A DNA stretch of 64,000 nt from AP-15 sp963788085 (GCA_963788085.1 CAWBFS010000041.1:5212-69211); one strand, 5' to 3'; shown: positions 47,728 through 57,296, counted from the first letter of the stretch. Notes: generated by a model from the sequence alone, not told the origin. A program made the numbers and translations.

Positions 47728-47820
47728 GTCATTGCGAGCGATAGCGAAGCAATCTCTGGCCGCTGAGCGCTCGATCGGTCGAGATTGCTTCGTTGCGCAG
47801 GGCGCGCCTCGCAATGACAG
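47728..47820. repeat. Long palindromic extragenic repeat
   Basis: Arms GTCATTGCGAGCGATAGCGA and, in reverse complement of the right end, CTGTCATTGCGAGGCGCGCC, with AAGCAATCTC pairing GAGATTGCTT inside. This is the widespread proteobacterial CATTGCGAG-type palindrome, different in sequence from the GAAA-loop REP elements elsewhere in the window. It lies between two minus-strand genes. Confidence 0.75.
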
Positions 47821-47848
47821 CGCCAATTTGATCGAAATCTGCTCAAAT

Positions 47849-48577
47849 CTATAAGAGCTGCTCTGCACGCGCTGTGAGTTGCGTCGCGAGTTCGATCGCA
47901 CCAACGATGGTAGCTGTGGCTCCGACGGCCGGAACACCGCCGCGCTCGCGGGCCTCGGTGATTGCAGCGAGGGCGGTCGAGCTGCCGGTCTCCTCCGCAA
48001 CCTGCCGCAATGCGTCGCGCGGCGCTATCCTCGCTCCCGATTCGAGCCACAGCAACACTGCCGCGCTGGCCCGCAACGGCCCCACCGCATCGGCCGCCGC
48101 CCTCGCCAATTGCTCGTCATAGATAGACGACAGCGCGTATCGCTCACGTAGCCGCAGTTGCAGATTGACGACGACCTGCAGGAGGCGGTGCAAGGCCGCT
48201 TCTCGCGAGACCGCGAGCCCGACAAAAGGATCGGCTCCATAGAGCACCTCGTGCCGCGCTATGATGTCGGCGAATTTCACCGCGAAAGCGTCCTTCGCGA
48301 CGCCGATCTCGTTTTCGAGAATGAACATCGCCGACAGGCGGATTGCGGCATGCGCGAACCGATAGGTTTCGCCGATAGCCTCGAGTTTCTTCGGGTCGAC
48401 GCGGCGCAGAACGAGGACGACGTTGACGTCCGAAGTCGCTCGCAGACGTCCTTCTGCGGCCGAGCCGAACAGCACGACCGAGAGAAGATCTTCAGCAAAC
48501 GCTTCCTGTGCCGCCGCGGTGAATTCGCTCAGAGTGGTGCGTACCGGCTCCGGCAGCTGGGCGGACACGGCCGCCAT
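47849..48577 (-). CDS. Nucleotidyltransferase-fold protein
   Basis: A 242-residue protein with a polymerase-beta-type nucleotidyltransferase N-terminal domain: SVVLFGSAAEGRLRATSDVN matches the GS...SD signature, but the usual second acid of the DxD pair is Asn (SDVNVV), so catalysis may be lost or changed. The C-terminal half is helical. ATG 48577 chosen because upstream in-frame sequence has no family character and overlaps the amidohydrolase gene. Function unknown. Confidence 0.7.
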   Translation of the reverse strand: MAAVSAQLPEPVRTTLSEFTAAAQEAFAEDLLSVVLFGSAAEGRLRATSDVNVVLVLRRVDPKKLEAIGETYRFAHAAIRLSAMFILENEIGVAKDAFAVKFADIIARHEVLYGADPFVGLAVSREAALHRLLQVVVNLQLRLRERYALSSIYDEQLARAAADAVGPLRASAAVLLWLESGARIAPRDALRQVAEETGSSTALAAITEARERGGVPAVGATATIVGAIELATQLTARAEQLL

Positions 48578-48594
48578 GTGGCAGCCGGGTGCGC

Positions 48595-49707
48595 TTAAGC
48601 GTCGAAGCCGTAGAGCCTGGCGGCGTTGGCGCGGGTGATCTTGAAGCGATCTTCGGGGCTGGCGTCCTTGAAGTCGCGCGCGACGACATCCTGCGAATGC
48701 GGCCAGGTCGAAGCCTGGTGCGGGTAGTCCGAGGACCACATCAGCTTGTCGACACCGATGAAGTGGCGGTTGGCGACGCCGACATAATCATCGATGTAGG
48801 TGGCCCACATCTGGCGCTGGAAATACTCGCTCGGCTTCAGCTTGTTCGTAAAGCCGGCAGAGATGCGCTGGCGCTCGAAGGCACGGTCCATGCGCTGTAA
48901 ATAATACGGCAGCCAGCCGATATTGTTCTCGGCCGAGACGATCTGCAGTTCCGGGAAGCGGTCGAGCACGCCCGAGAAGATCAGCACGCTGAAGGACTTT
49001 TCGACCTCGTGCGACAGCACGGTGGAGCGCATGTAGCGCTCTCCCCAATTATACTGGCTCTCCATTCCCATGCCGGTGATCGCGTGCAGGCTGACCGGCA
49101 TCTTCAATTCCTGCGCGGCCGCCCAGAACGGATCGTAGATGTCCGAGCTGTAAGGTTGCCCCTCGGGGGGCGAGCACCATATCATCGCCCCCTTGAGGCC
49201 CATCTTGGCGCAGCGTTCGAGCTCGCGCGCGCCGGCCATAGGGTCGTAAAGCGAGATCATCGGCAGCCCGGCCATGTGCTTCGGGTCGTAGCTGACGAAT
49301 TCGGCGAGCCAATCGTTGTAGACGCGAAAGCAGTCGGCCTGCAGCCCGGGATCCTTGAGCCAGAAGATGCGGAAGCCGAGAGTCGTGTAGAGCACGTCGG
49401 CCTCGACCCCGTCGAGTTCATTGTCCTTCATCCGCGCGGCTGGGTCCCAGCCGCCAGGACGGGCATCGGCATAGGTCGCCTTGGTCAGGAACTCCTTCAG
49501 CTCCTCTGGGCTCTTGCCGGCGCCGAGCCCGATCCCGATCGGGTGCGGGGCATAACCCTCATAGAAGAAGTATGCGCCCTCTTTGCCCGGCGGATTGATC
49601 ATCAGGCGAGGGGCCCGCTCCCGATATTTCGCGTCGACCCGAGTCGCCCAGAGATCGGGCGGTTCGCTGACGTGAGAATCCGCGGAAATCAGCTTGTAAT
49701 CTGCCAT
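48595..49707 (-). CDS. Amidohydrolase family 2 protein
   Basis: A 370-residue metal-dependent hydrolase/decarboxylase-type protein. The N-terminal ISADSHVSEPP carries the D-H pair, and the C-terminal half has VSLHAITGMG, VSAENNIGWLPYYLQRMD and the characteristic LMWSSDYPHQASTWPHS metal-site aspartate. Relatives act on aromatic acids or lack a known substrate. It stands between gltA and the nucleotidyltransferase-fold gene, without overlap to either. Confidence 0.88.
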   Translation of the reverse strand: MADYKLISADSHVSEPPDLWATRVDAKYRERAPRLMINPPGKEGAYFFYEGYAPHPIGIGLGAGKSPEELKEFLTKATYADARPGGWDPAARMKDNELDGVEADVLYTTLGFRIFWLKDPGLQADCFRVYNDWLAEFVSYDPKHMAGLPMISLYDPMAGARELERCAKMGLKGAMIWCSPPEGQPYSSDIYDPFWAAAQELKMPVSLHAITGMGMESQYNWGERYMRSTVLSHEVEKSFSVLIFSGVLDRFPELQIVSAENNIGWLPYYLQRMDRAFERQRISAGFTNKLKPSEYFQRQMWATYIDDYVGVANRHFIGVDKLMWSSDYPHQASTWPHSQDVVARDFKDASPEDRFKITRANAARLYGFDA

Positions 49708-49737
49708 GAGCCAACCTCCTCCCCGAAAAACCCGCGA

Positions 49738-51051
49738 TCAGCCGCGTTTTTCGACGGGAACATAGTGGCGCTTCGCGGAGCCGGTGAACAGCTGGCGCGG
49801 GCGAGCGATCTTCATGTCGGGGTCCTCGATCATCTCGGTCCACTGCGCGACCCAGCCGACCGTGCGCGCGATCGCGAACAGCACGGTGAACATCGAGGTC
49901 GGGAAGCCCATCGCCTTCAGAATGATCCCCGAATAGAAGTCCACGTTCGGGTACAGCTTGCGGCTGATGAAATAGTCGTCGTCGAGAGAGATCTTTTCGA
50001 GCTCCATCGCGATATCCAGTAACGGCTCGTCCTTGATGCCGAGCTCTTCGAGCACTTCGTGACAGCTGTCGCGCAATACGCGGGCGCGAGGATCGTAATT
50101 CTTGTAGACACGGTGGCCGAAGCCGAATTGGATTTCGTGTTCGTTCTTGTTTTTCACGTGGCTGATGAATTCGGGGATGTTCTTCTTGTCGCCGATCCTC
50201 GCCAGCATCTTGAGGACCGCCTCATTGGCGCCGCCATGCGCCGGTCCCCACAGCGAGGCAATGCCGGCGGCGATGCAGGCGAATGGGTTGGCGCCGCTCG
50301 ACCCGGCGTTACGCACCGTGGCGGTCGAGGCGTTCTGCTCGTGGTCGGCGTGGAGGATGAAGATCCGGTCCATCGCCCGCGCCAGGACCGGGTTGACCTT
50401 GTACTCCTCGGCCGGCACGGCAAAGGTCATGCGCAAGAAGTTTTCCGCATAGCTCAGCGAGTTCTGGGGATAGATGAAGGGTTGCCCCTGCGAATATTTG
50501 AACGCCATGGCGCCGATCGTCGGCATCTTCGCGATCAGGCGATAGGAGGCCACCATCCGCTGATACGGATCATGGATGTCGGTCGAGTCGTGATAGAAGG
50601 CCGAGAGAGCACCGACCACCCCGCACAGAACCGCCATCGGGTGCGCGTCACGGCGGAAGCCGCGGAAAAACGTGGTCAGCTGTTCGTGCACCATCGTGTG
50701 ATGGGTGATGTCGTAGACGAACTGCTCCTTTTCCTTGGCAGTCGGCAACTCGCCATAGAGCAGCAGGTAAGAGACTTCCATGAAGTCGCTCTTCTCCGCC
50801 AACTCCTCGATCGGGTAGCCGCGATACAGCAACACTCCCTCGTCGCCGTCGATATAGGTGATGTTCGAGCGGCAGGCTGCCGTCGCCATGAAGCCCGGAT
50901 CGTAGGTAAAATGCCCGGTCTGCGCGTAAAGCTTGCGGATATCGATGACGCGCGGGCCGATTGATCCGCCAATCACCGGAAGATCGATCGACTTTCCGGT
51001 TTCATTGTCGGTGAGCGTCACCGTTCCGGTGACCATGTTGTTGCCGTCCAT
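49738..51051 (-). CDS. gltA: Citrate synthase
   Basis: A type II (hexameric, Gram-negative) citrate synthase of 437 residues, condensing acetyl-CoA and oxaloacetate. Landmarks: GDEGVLLYRGYPIEELAEKS, FILHADHEQNASTATVRNAG with a catalytic histidine, GPAHGGANEAVLKML, GFGHRVYKNYDPRARVL, and the PNVDFYSGIILKAMGFP region with the catalytic aspartate. ATG 51051 begins MDGNNMVTGTVTL; further upstream the frame lacks family character. Gene order gltX-gltA is common in alphaproteobacteria. Confidence 0.96.
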   Translation of the reverse strand: MDGNNMVTGTVTLTDNETGKSIDLPVIGGSIGPRVIDIRKLYAQTGHFTYDPGFMATAACRSNITYIDGDEGVLLYRGYPIEELAEKSDFMEVSYLLLYGELPTAKEKEQFVYDITHHTMVHEQLTTFFRGFRRDAHPMAVLCGVVGALSAFYHDSTDIHDPYQRMVASYRLIAKMPTIGAMAFKYSQGQPFIYPQNSLSYAENFLRMTFAVPAEEYKVNPVLARAMDRIFILHADHEQNASTATVRNAGSSGANPFACIAAGIASLWGPAHGGANEAVLKMLARIGDKKNIPEFISHVKNKNEHEIQFGFGHRVYKNYDPRARVLRDSCHEVLEELGIKDEPLLDIAMELEKISLDDDYFISRKLYPNVDFYSGIILKAMGFPTSMFTVLFAIARTVGWVAQWTEMIEDPDMKIARPRQLFTGSAKRHYVPVEKRG

Positions 51052-51138
51052 CGATCCACCTCTATCGCTAAGCCCTGTTGGCGGTTGCCTAGTGCACCGC
51101 AAAATAGGCCTGTCGAGCGCACTTGGCAAACGCGCGCA

Positions 51139-52545
51139 TCAACCCGCCGATCCAGCCGCATCGGCGATCCGTCCGAGGCTCTCCTCTCGCCCCAAAACCT
51201 GCATCACGACAAAAATCCCCGGCGACGCAAACGAGCCGGTCAGGGCGGCACGCAACGGCTGAGCAACCGATCCGAGCTTTCTCCCTTTCTGCTCGGCAAA
51301 GGCGCGGACCTCGTCCTCGAGCCGCTCCGGCTGCCACTCGCCGCCGCTAAGCCGCTCGAGCAACTCGGACAATAGCCGGCGCGCATCGGAGGTCAGCAGC
51401 TTCGCGGCCTTGTCATCCAGCCGGATCGGCCGCGGCATGACCAGAAAGCGGGCATTGGCGGTAAGCTCGACCAAAGTCTTGGGGCGCAATTTCAGCTCGG
51501 GCATCGCCTTTCGCAGGCGCTCGACCTCGATTTTCGAAAGCGGCTTCCCGAGCGCTTCTTGAAGCCTGGAGGTGACGAATGCGACGAGGCGATCGTCCTC
51601 GGCGGCGCGGATGTAGTGGCCGTTCAGACTGTCGAGCTTGGCGAAATCGAACCGGGCGGGGGCTCGGCCGACCGCGTCGATATCGAACCACTCGATTGCC
51701 TGCTCGGTCGAGATGATCTCGTCGTCACCGTGGCTCCAACCAAGCCGGAGCAGGTAATTGCGCAGCGCCTCCGGCAGATAGCCGAGTTCGCGATAGGCGT
51801 CGATGGCCAGCGCGCCGTGCCGCTTCGACAGCTTTGCGCCGTCGGGACCGTGAATTAGCGGCACATGGGCGAATTCCGGCACCGCCCAGCCGAGCGCATC
51901 ATAGATCTGCTTCTGGCGAAAGGCATTGTTGAGGTGGTCGTCACCGCGGATCACATGGGTAATGCCCATATCGTGGTCGTCGACGACCACCGACAGGTTA
52001 TAGGTCGGGGTGCCGTCGCTCCGCAGGATGATCAGATCGTCGAGCTCGGTGTTGGCGACCGTGACCTCCCCCTGAACACGGTCATGGATCGTCGTCGAAC
52101 CGTGCTGCGGCGCCTTCAGCCGGATGGCCGGCGCAATGCCGGCAGGCGCCTGCGACGGATCGCGGTCGCGCCAGGTCCCGTCATAGCGGACCGAGCGCTT
52201 CTCGGCCCGCGCCCGCTCGCGCATTGCCTCGAGTTCCGCCGGAGTGCAGTAGCAGTAATAAGCTTGTCCCGCTGCGAGCAGCTGGCGGGCGATCTCCGCA
52301 TGGCGGGAAGCGCGTTCGAATTGGTGGACGATCTCGCCGTCCCAAGCGAGGCCGAGCCAGGCGAGCCCGTCAATGATCGCCCCGACCGCCTCCGGCGTCG
52401 ACCTGATGCGGTCGGTGTCCTCGATGCGCAGCAGGAACTTGCCGCCGTGATGCCGCGCAAAAAGCCAATTGAAGAGCGCGGTGCGCGCCCCGCCAATGTG
52501 CAGAAACCCGGTCGGCGACGGCGCGAAACGGACGACGACGCTCAT
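51139..52545 (-). CDS. gltX: Glutamyl-tRNA synthetase
   Basis: A class I aminoacyl-tRNA synthetase of 468 residues. The HIGH motif is FLHIGGARTALFNWLFARHH, the KMSKS-like motif is DGAKLSKRHGALAI, and the RIEDTD motif is present. Length matches bacterial GltX. It charges tRNA-Glu, and in many alphaproteobacteria also mischarges tRNA-Gln as the substrate for GatCAB. It lies upstream of gltA on the same strand. Confidence 0.96.
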   Translation of the reverse strand: MSVVVRFAPSPTGFLHIGGARTALFNWLFARHHGGKFLLRIEDTDRIRSTPEAVGAIIDGLAWLGLAWDGEIVHQFERASRHAEIARQLLAAGQAYYCYCTPAELEAMRERARAEKRSVRYDGTWRDRDPSQAPAGIAPAIRLKAPQHGSTTIHDRVQGEVTVANTELDDLIILRSDGTPTYNLSVVVDDHDMGITHVIRGDDHLNNAFRQKQIYDALGWAVPEFAHVPLIHGPDGAKLSKRHGALAIDAYRELGYLPEALRNYLLRLGWSHGDDEIISTEQAIEWFDIDAVGRAPARFDFAKLDSLNGHYIRAAEDDRLVAFVTSRLQEALGKPLSKIEVERLRKAMPELKLRPKTLVELTANARFLVMPRPIRLDDKAAKLLTSDARRLLSELLERLSGGEWQPERLEDEVRAFAEQKGRKLGSVAQPLRAALTGSFASPGIFVVMQVLGREESLGRIADAAGSAG

Positions 52546-52557
52546 TTATCGGCGGTA

Positions 52558-52679
52558 GTCATTCCGGGGCGCGGGCAAAGCCTGCGAGCCCGGAAACCAA
52601 GAACACTGTCCAGGACCCGAGAAAAGGAAGCCGGTGTGCATGGATCCCAGGCCTTGCCTTCGGCAATCCCGGAATGACA
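52558..52679. repeat. Extragenic palindromic repeat
   Basis: Flanks GTCATTCCGGGGCGCGGGCA and, at the right, the complement GGCAATCCCGGAATGACAA, enclosing GCAAAGCCTGCGAGCCCGG. This is a CATTCCGG-type bacterial palindrome of about 120 bases. It separates gltX from an acyl-CoA ligase gene. Confidence 0.7.
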
Positions 52680-52749
52680 AATCATTGGATGCACGGGACC
52701 GGCGCCGCAAATGCTCATCCCCCGAGGATGGGGAGGGATGCCGGGCATA

Positions 52750-54387
52750 TCAACGCTCGGGCAGTTGGTGGTCGCGGAACATCTCGCGCAGGCGGATCTT
52801 CATAACCTTTCCGGTCGCGGTGTGCGGCAGCTCGTCGAGGACTACAACGTCGTCGGGCAGCATCCAGCGCGGAAAGCGCTTGGCGAGAAATGCGAGCAGG
52901 TCATCGCGCTGCGGCCGACACTCCGGCAGCGGCGTCACGACCAGTAACGGCCGCTCGGCCCAGCGCGGGTGAGGAACGGCTACGACGGCAGCTTCGGCGA
53001 CATCGGGATGGGCAATCGCGGCGTTTTCGAGGTCGATCGAGCTGATCCACTCGCCGCCGGATTTGATCACGTCCTTACGCCGGTCCATGATCTGCATATA
53101 GCCGTCGGGGTCGATCGTCGCGACATCGCCGGTGCGGAACCAGCCCTCATCGTCCATCGCCGCGGCGCTCGCCGCGGCATCCTCGTAATAGCCGCTGACG
53201 ATCCACGGGCCGCGCACCAGCAACTCGCCCATCGATTTCCCGTCATGGGGCTGGCGCTGGCCGGCATCGTCGACCACCTTCATCTCGACGCCGAAGATCG
53301 GCCGGCCCTGCTTTTCCTTGACCAAGGTTTGGGCCGCACGGTCAAGATGCAGGTGTTTGGCCTTCAATGCCGCGGTCGTGCCGAGCGGGCTCATCTCGGT
53401 CATTCCCCAGCCCTGCCGCACATCGATGCCGCGACCGGCGAAAGCATCGACCATCGATGGCGGCACCGCCGAGCCACCCGACAGAATCCGGCGAAGGGTC
53501 GAGCAGCGCGCGCCTGTGGTGGAAAGGTGCGCCTCGAAGCCGAGCCACACGGTGGGCACGCCAAGGCCCAGCGTGACCTGCTCCGCCTCGAAGAGCTGAT
53601 AAAGGCTCTGCCCATCCAATCGCGGGCCTGGAAGCACGAGCTTGGCGCCCTGCATCGGCGCGGCGTAAGGAATCGCCCAGGCGTTGACATGAAACATCGG
53701 CACCACCGGGCAGACGACGTCAGCCGCCGAGATCGAGATCGCATCGGGGAGCGAGATCCCGAATGCGTGCAGCACGGTGGAGCGGTGGCTGTAGAGCACG
53801 CCTTTCGGATTGCCGGTGGTGCCCGAGGTATAGCAAAGAGAGGAGGCCGTGCGCTCGTCGAATTCGGGCCACTCGAAATCCTCGTCCTCGGCGCTAATCA
53901 GCGCCTCATGGCTGGGGAGGCCCGGGAGGCTGGGGCCGGTTGCGGGCTCGGCGCCCTCCTCGCTCATCCAAATGATCCGGCAATCGGTCGGCAGATCGGG
54001 TGCGAGACGCTCGATGAGCGGAGCAAAGCTCGTGTCGACAAAGACCAGCCGGTCTGCGGCGTGATTGATTATGTAGACGATCTGGTTGTCGAACAGCCGA
54101 GGGTTGATCGTATGGCAGACCGCGCCGATCCCCGAGATCGCGTAATAGAGCTCGAAATGGCGGAAGGTGTTCCACGCGAGAGTCCCGACGCGGTCGCCAG
54201 GCCTGATCCCCAGCTTCAACAGCGCCCGCGCGAGACGCTTGGCGCGCCGCTCCGCCGCGTCGTAAGTATAGCGGTGTATCGCGCCCTCGACAGTCCGCGA
54301 GACGATTTCCGTGTCGCGATGATACACAGCCGCATGCTTGATTATCGCCGAAATCAGGAGCGGCCGCTCCGACATCAAACCGTGCAT
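52750..54387 (-). CDS. Long-chain fatty-acid-type CoA ligase
   Basis: A 545-residue ANL-superfamily ligase. SLCYTSGTTGNPKGVLYSHR is the P-loop motif; QGWGMTEMSPLGTTAALK, WFRTGDVATIDPDGYMQIMD and the lysine in PHTATGKVMKIRLREMF complete the signature. Relatives activate medium or long-chain fatty acids. It is divergent from the alpha/beta hydrolase gene across about 110 bases. It belongs to a different subfamily from the ligase at 44.0-45.6 kb. Confidence 0.92.
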   Translation of the reverse strand: MHGLMSERPLLISAIIKHAAVYHRDTEIVSRTVEGAIHRYTYDAAERRAKRLARALLKLGIRPGDRVGTLAWNTFRHFELYYAISGIGAVCHTINPRLFDNQIVYIINHAADRLVFVDTSFAPLIERLAPDLPTDCRIIWMSEEGAEPATGPSLPGLPSHEALISAEDEDFEWPEFDERTASSLCYTSGTTGNPKGVLYSHRSTVLHAFGISLPDAISISAADVVCPVVPMFHVNAWAIPYAAPMQGAKLVLPGPRLDGQSLYQLFEAEQVTLGLGVPTVWLGFEAHLSTTGARCSTLRRILSGGSAVPPSMVDAFAGRGIDVRQGWGMTEMSPLGTTAALKAKHLHLDRAAQTLVKEKQGRPIFGVEMKVVDDAGQRQPHDGKSMGELLVRGPWIVSGYYEDAAASAAAMDDEGWFRTGDVATIDPDGYMQIMDRRKDVIKSGGEWISSIDLENAAIAHPDVAEAAVVAVPHPRWAERPLLVVTPLPECRPQRDDLLAFLAKRFPRWMLPDDVVVLDELPHTATGKVMKIRLREMFRDHQLPER

Positions 54388-54496
54388 CGCCTACCCCGCA
54401 AGCCGTCCCCCAAACCGTCCCCATCGTCATTGTGCGCCAATTTTACTCGATTTTACATGGAATCGGATCCTTGTTCTGCGGCAAAAGGGGGAAGGC

Positions 54497-55276
54497 ATGC
54501 CGCTCGAACTCGCCGCTGACGAATTCGGTTCGGGGCCGCCGGTAGCGATCCTGCATGGGTTGTTTGGCTCCGGCCGCAATTGGCGGTCGGTCGCCCAGCA
54601 CCTCGCAGCGGGCCACCGGGTTCTAGCCTTCGATCTGCGCAATCACGGCGCCTCGCCTTGGGCGGACGGGATGTCCTACAGCGAAATGGTTGCCGATCTG
54701 AGGGCGTCGTCGCGCGCCCGCGGCGTCGACCGTCCCGCGCTCTTGGGGCACAGTATGGGTGGCAAAGTCGCGATGCTGATGGCCCTGCTGCATCCCGCCG
54801 AGGTCGATCGACTGGTCATCGTCGACATCGCCCCGGCTGCCAATCCGCCAAACCTGCTCGGCTATCTCCGCGCCATGCGGGCGGTCGATCTCCGCGGCGT
54901 CACGCGACGCGCCGAGGTTGATGTCGCGCTGGCCGGGGCCGTTCCAGACCCCGCCGAACGCGCTTTTTTGTTGCAGAATTTGGTGATCGATGAAAACGCC
55001 GCCCGTTGGCGCCTGAACCTGGAAGCGATCGAGCGCGGCTTCCCGCAGATCCTGGGCTTTCCCGACCTTCCGGCGGGCACTGCTTATACCGGACCGGCGT
55101 TGTTCGTCGCGGGCGCCCGCTCCAACTACATCCAACCCCAGCACGAACCCGGCATCCGGCGGCTCTTCCCGCGGGCCCGGATCATGCGCATCGAAGGCGC
55201 CGGGCACTGGGTCCATGCCGAGCAGCCGCAGGCCTTCCTGCAGGCCGTCGCCCCTTTCCTAACCGGCGGCGCCTGA
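54497..55276 (+). CDS. Alpha/beta hydrolase (YbfF-type esterase)
   Basis: A 259-residue alpha/beta hydrolase. LHGLFGSGRNWRSVAQHLA precedes the nucleophile elbow LLGHSMGGKVAMLMAL (catalytic Ser), the acid lies in the VDRLVIVDIAP region or later, and the catalytic His is in IEGAGHWVHAEQP. ATG 54497 has GGGGGAAGG upstream. YbfF-like esterases act on short-chain or CoA esters; the adjacent, divergent fatty-acid ligase fits such a role. Confidence 0.9.
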   Translation: MPLELAADEFGSGPPVAILHGLFGSGRNWRSVAQHLAAGHRVLAFDLRNHGASPWADGMSYSEMVADLRASSRARGVDRPALLGHSMGGKVAMLMALLHPAEVDRLVIVDIAPAANPPNLLGYLRAMRAVDLRGVTRRAEVDVALAGAVPDPAERAFLLQNLVIDENAARWRLNLEAIERGFPQILGFPDLPAGTAYTGPALFVAGARSNYIQPQHEPGIRRLFPRARIMRIEGAGHWVHAEQPQAFLQAVAPFLTGGA

Positions 55277-55373
55277 GGCTGCGCCGGGCAGCGCCACGGT
55301 GATCTCAACTGCCCCGGCTTGCCTGCCGCACGCATTTTCGCTACACCCTCGTCCCCACCCCGACCGTGGCCAC

Positions 55374-55448
55374 GGGCGCGTAGCTCAGCGGGAGAGCACT
55401 ACGTTGACATCGTAGGGGTCACTGGTTCAATCCCAGTCGCGCCCACCA
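55374..55448 (+). tRNA. tRNA-Val(GAC)
   Basis: The acceptor stem GGGCGCG pairs with CGCGCCC (55438-55444), the discriminator is A, and CCA is encoded. The anticodon stem CTACG/CGTAG encloses the loop TTGACAT, with anticodon GAC at 55406-55408. The T-arm has GGTTCAATCCC. The gene is a likely integration landmark because a mosaic of mobile fragments follows it. Confidence 0.95.
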
Positions 55449-55638
55449 TCGTTTTATGAGAAATGTCAGTCGGTTAGAGAAGGGGTGATGAAGACTAGGA
55501 GACACCGTTGCGCGCAAGATCCTGCGGAACGGTGCAGGAACATGAACGTTGCATTGACACGTTCCTGACACGCGTTCGAGGGCTGTTCCCGCAGACGTGA
55601 GCGCTTTGTCACGCAAACAGGGTCGCGCGAGGATGGCT

Positions 55639-56446
55639 CGGCTTTGTCACGGTAACGGGGTGCGGTCCAGAGAGGCTGCGAGATCGAACCGAGTTTCATG
55701 CGACGGCAACCGCATCTTGCCACCGGGCGGCGGCTTCGGCTCTGAAGATCCGAAGGGTCGATCGAGAGACCAGATGTCGTTGATGGTTGAAGGTGTTGTG
55801 TACAGCGGAATGGACATTGAGAAAGCGCTGGGCGGATCGAGACGACTTGAACCGCTGCATCTTGCGCTCTCGTCGCCGCACAATTTGATGGGAGTTTTCA
55901 GCGCGATTATTCTTTCTGAGGCCTCGCTCGTGAGGGCAGGTTAGGCCCAGTTCCCGGAAAGCCGAGCCGTAGGAGCCCAGCTTGTCGGTGACCAGCAGGT
56001 TCGGTGCGAACCCCAGTTTCTTGAGCAGCTTGCGCATTAGCCGGAGTGCCGCCCGCGTATCGCGCCGACGCTGAACAAGCATGTCGAGGACTTCGCCCTC
56101 GTGGTCGACGGCGCGCCACAAGTACATTCGTTTCCCAGCGATCCGAACCACCATTTCGTCGAGGTGCCATTGCGCGCTCGGGCGTGGGCGGCCTTGCCGC
56201 AGCTTGCGCGCGATCAGCGGGCCAAATTTCAGCACCCAGCGCCGCACCGTTTCATAGGAGACGTCAAGCCCACGCTCGGCGAGCAGTTCCTCGACGTCTC
56301 GGTAGCTCAGGGTGAAGCGGAGATACAGCCAGATCGCGTGCTGGATGATCTCGGGCGGGAAGCGATGACGGCGGTAGGAGAGCGGAGCCATCTCGACATC
56401 CTATCCGGTACGCCGCTCTCTCAACTCCGTTTTCGTGACAACGCCC
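55639..56446. mobile_element. IS6-like insertion sequence
   Basis: Ends are GGCTTTGTCACGGTAACGG on the left and, in reverse complement, GGGCGTTGTCACGAAAACGG on the right. Both surround an intact transposase gene on the minus strand. No matching 8-base target duplication flanks the element, so it may have recombined after insertion. A second copy of the left-end motif, GCTTTGTCACGCAAACAGGG, lies at 55603-55622. Confidence 0.75.
55696..56391 (-). CDS. IS6 family transposase
   Basis: A 231-residue transposase, full length for IS6. The DDE catalytic triad is visible in QWHLDEMVVRIAGKRMYLWR, LLVTDKLGSYGSAF and NRAENSHQIVRRRERKMQR. The N-terminal part IIQHAIWLYLRFTLSYRDVE and VSYETVRRW is the IS6 helix-turn-helix. 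No frameshift is present, so activity is possible. Confidence 0.93.
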   Translation of the reverse strand: MAPLSYRRHRFPPEIIQHAIWLYLRFTLSYRDVEELLAERGLDVSYETVRRWVLKFGPLIARKLRQGRPRPSAQWHLDEMVVRIAGKRMYLWRAVDHEGEVLDMLVQRRRDTRAALRLMRKLLKKLGFAPNLLVTDKLGSYGSAFRELGLTCPHERGLRKNNRAENSHQIVRRRERKMQRFKSSRSAQRFLNVHSAVHNTFNHQRHLVSRSTLRIFRAEAAARWQDAVAVA

Positions 56447-56929
56447 GGGAACCAACTCGCAGAGCAGTTCGAGCCGCTTCGGCGTCAGCTCAAGGGCGAG
56501 GTTGCTGAATCCGGTGAGGTTGCCGCCCGGGTGGGCAAGACCGTCGACTAGCCCGGATCCGACGGGGTCGCCGATACCAGTGAAGACGATCGGGATCGTT
56601 GAGGTTGCGTTTTTGGCTGCTAGTGCGGGAGGGTAACCACCGTTCGTTATGATCAGGTCGACCTTGCGGCTGACCAGGTCGGCGGCCAAAGCGGGCAGCT
56701 GATCATATCGGCCTTTGGCCCACCGGTACTCCGACACCGTGTTTTGGCCCTCGACGAAGCCGGTTTCACTCAGTCCCTGGTGAATTGCAGGGAGCGGATC
56801 GCCCAGGTTGACGGGAGGCGAGTAGGAATTGAGATAACCCACTACCGTCATCGCCTTCTGCTGCGCGCCGAGACTGCGCGCCGTCGTCATCGCGCCGCCT
56901 ACCAGGAGCAGCAACTCGCGGCGCCTCAT
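56447..56929 (-). pseudogene. N-terminal half of an ABC_sub_bind-type substrate-binding protein
   Basis: ATG 56929 starts a signal-peptide-like segment (RRRELLLLVGGAMTTARSLG) followed by PLPAIHQGLSETGFVEGQNT, RYDQLPALAADLVSRKVDLI, IVFTGIGDPVGSGLVDGLA and LTPKRLELLCELVPG. These are the first ~160 residues of an ABC_sub_bind family protein of about 320. The rest is removed by the IS6 element. A C-terminal half of the same family is at 60550-61077 in the opposite orientation. Confidence 0.85.
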
Positions 56930-57296
56930 TTGATCACACGGGCCGCAAGCAGCGCGATGCGTCCGCCTTGAGGCGGCTCGAATGCGCGTTGTCGGATTTT
57001 CGCCATCCGTGGTCCGGTCAAACGGTCGAACCCGAGCCTACCACGGGAACTTGCCGGGTGACGACCGACGCGGCCAGCTTGTCGGCTTGGTTTCGATGAC
57101 GGCTTTGGGTCGAACCTCCCCGTTCCGGGGTGAGGGCGGGAAGGTCCGGAATCGGCGCATCTCGCCCGTTCCCGTGCGCCCCGGCGAAGGTCCGTTGACT
57201 GAACCGAGAGCGGGCGCTCAGTTCGGCGGCGGGAACTTTCTTCATGGCAACCGCTCCGCCGGATGCCCCTGGATTTACAACGTAATGGAGGCAACG
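56930..57296. other. Divergent intergenic region
   Basis: About 370 bases between the truncated substrate-binding gene (minus) and the dehalogenase gene (plus). Reading frames here look like shadows. It should contain the dehalogenase promoter; no clear -35/-10 pair or ribosome-binding site beyond ATGGAGGC near 57285 was identified. Confidence 0.4.

Noticed and set aside
52969..54519. 516-codon plus-strand frame opposite the fatty-acid ligase
   Set aside because: Entirely antisense to a full-motif ligase gene; no recognisable protein features.
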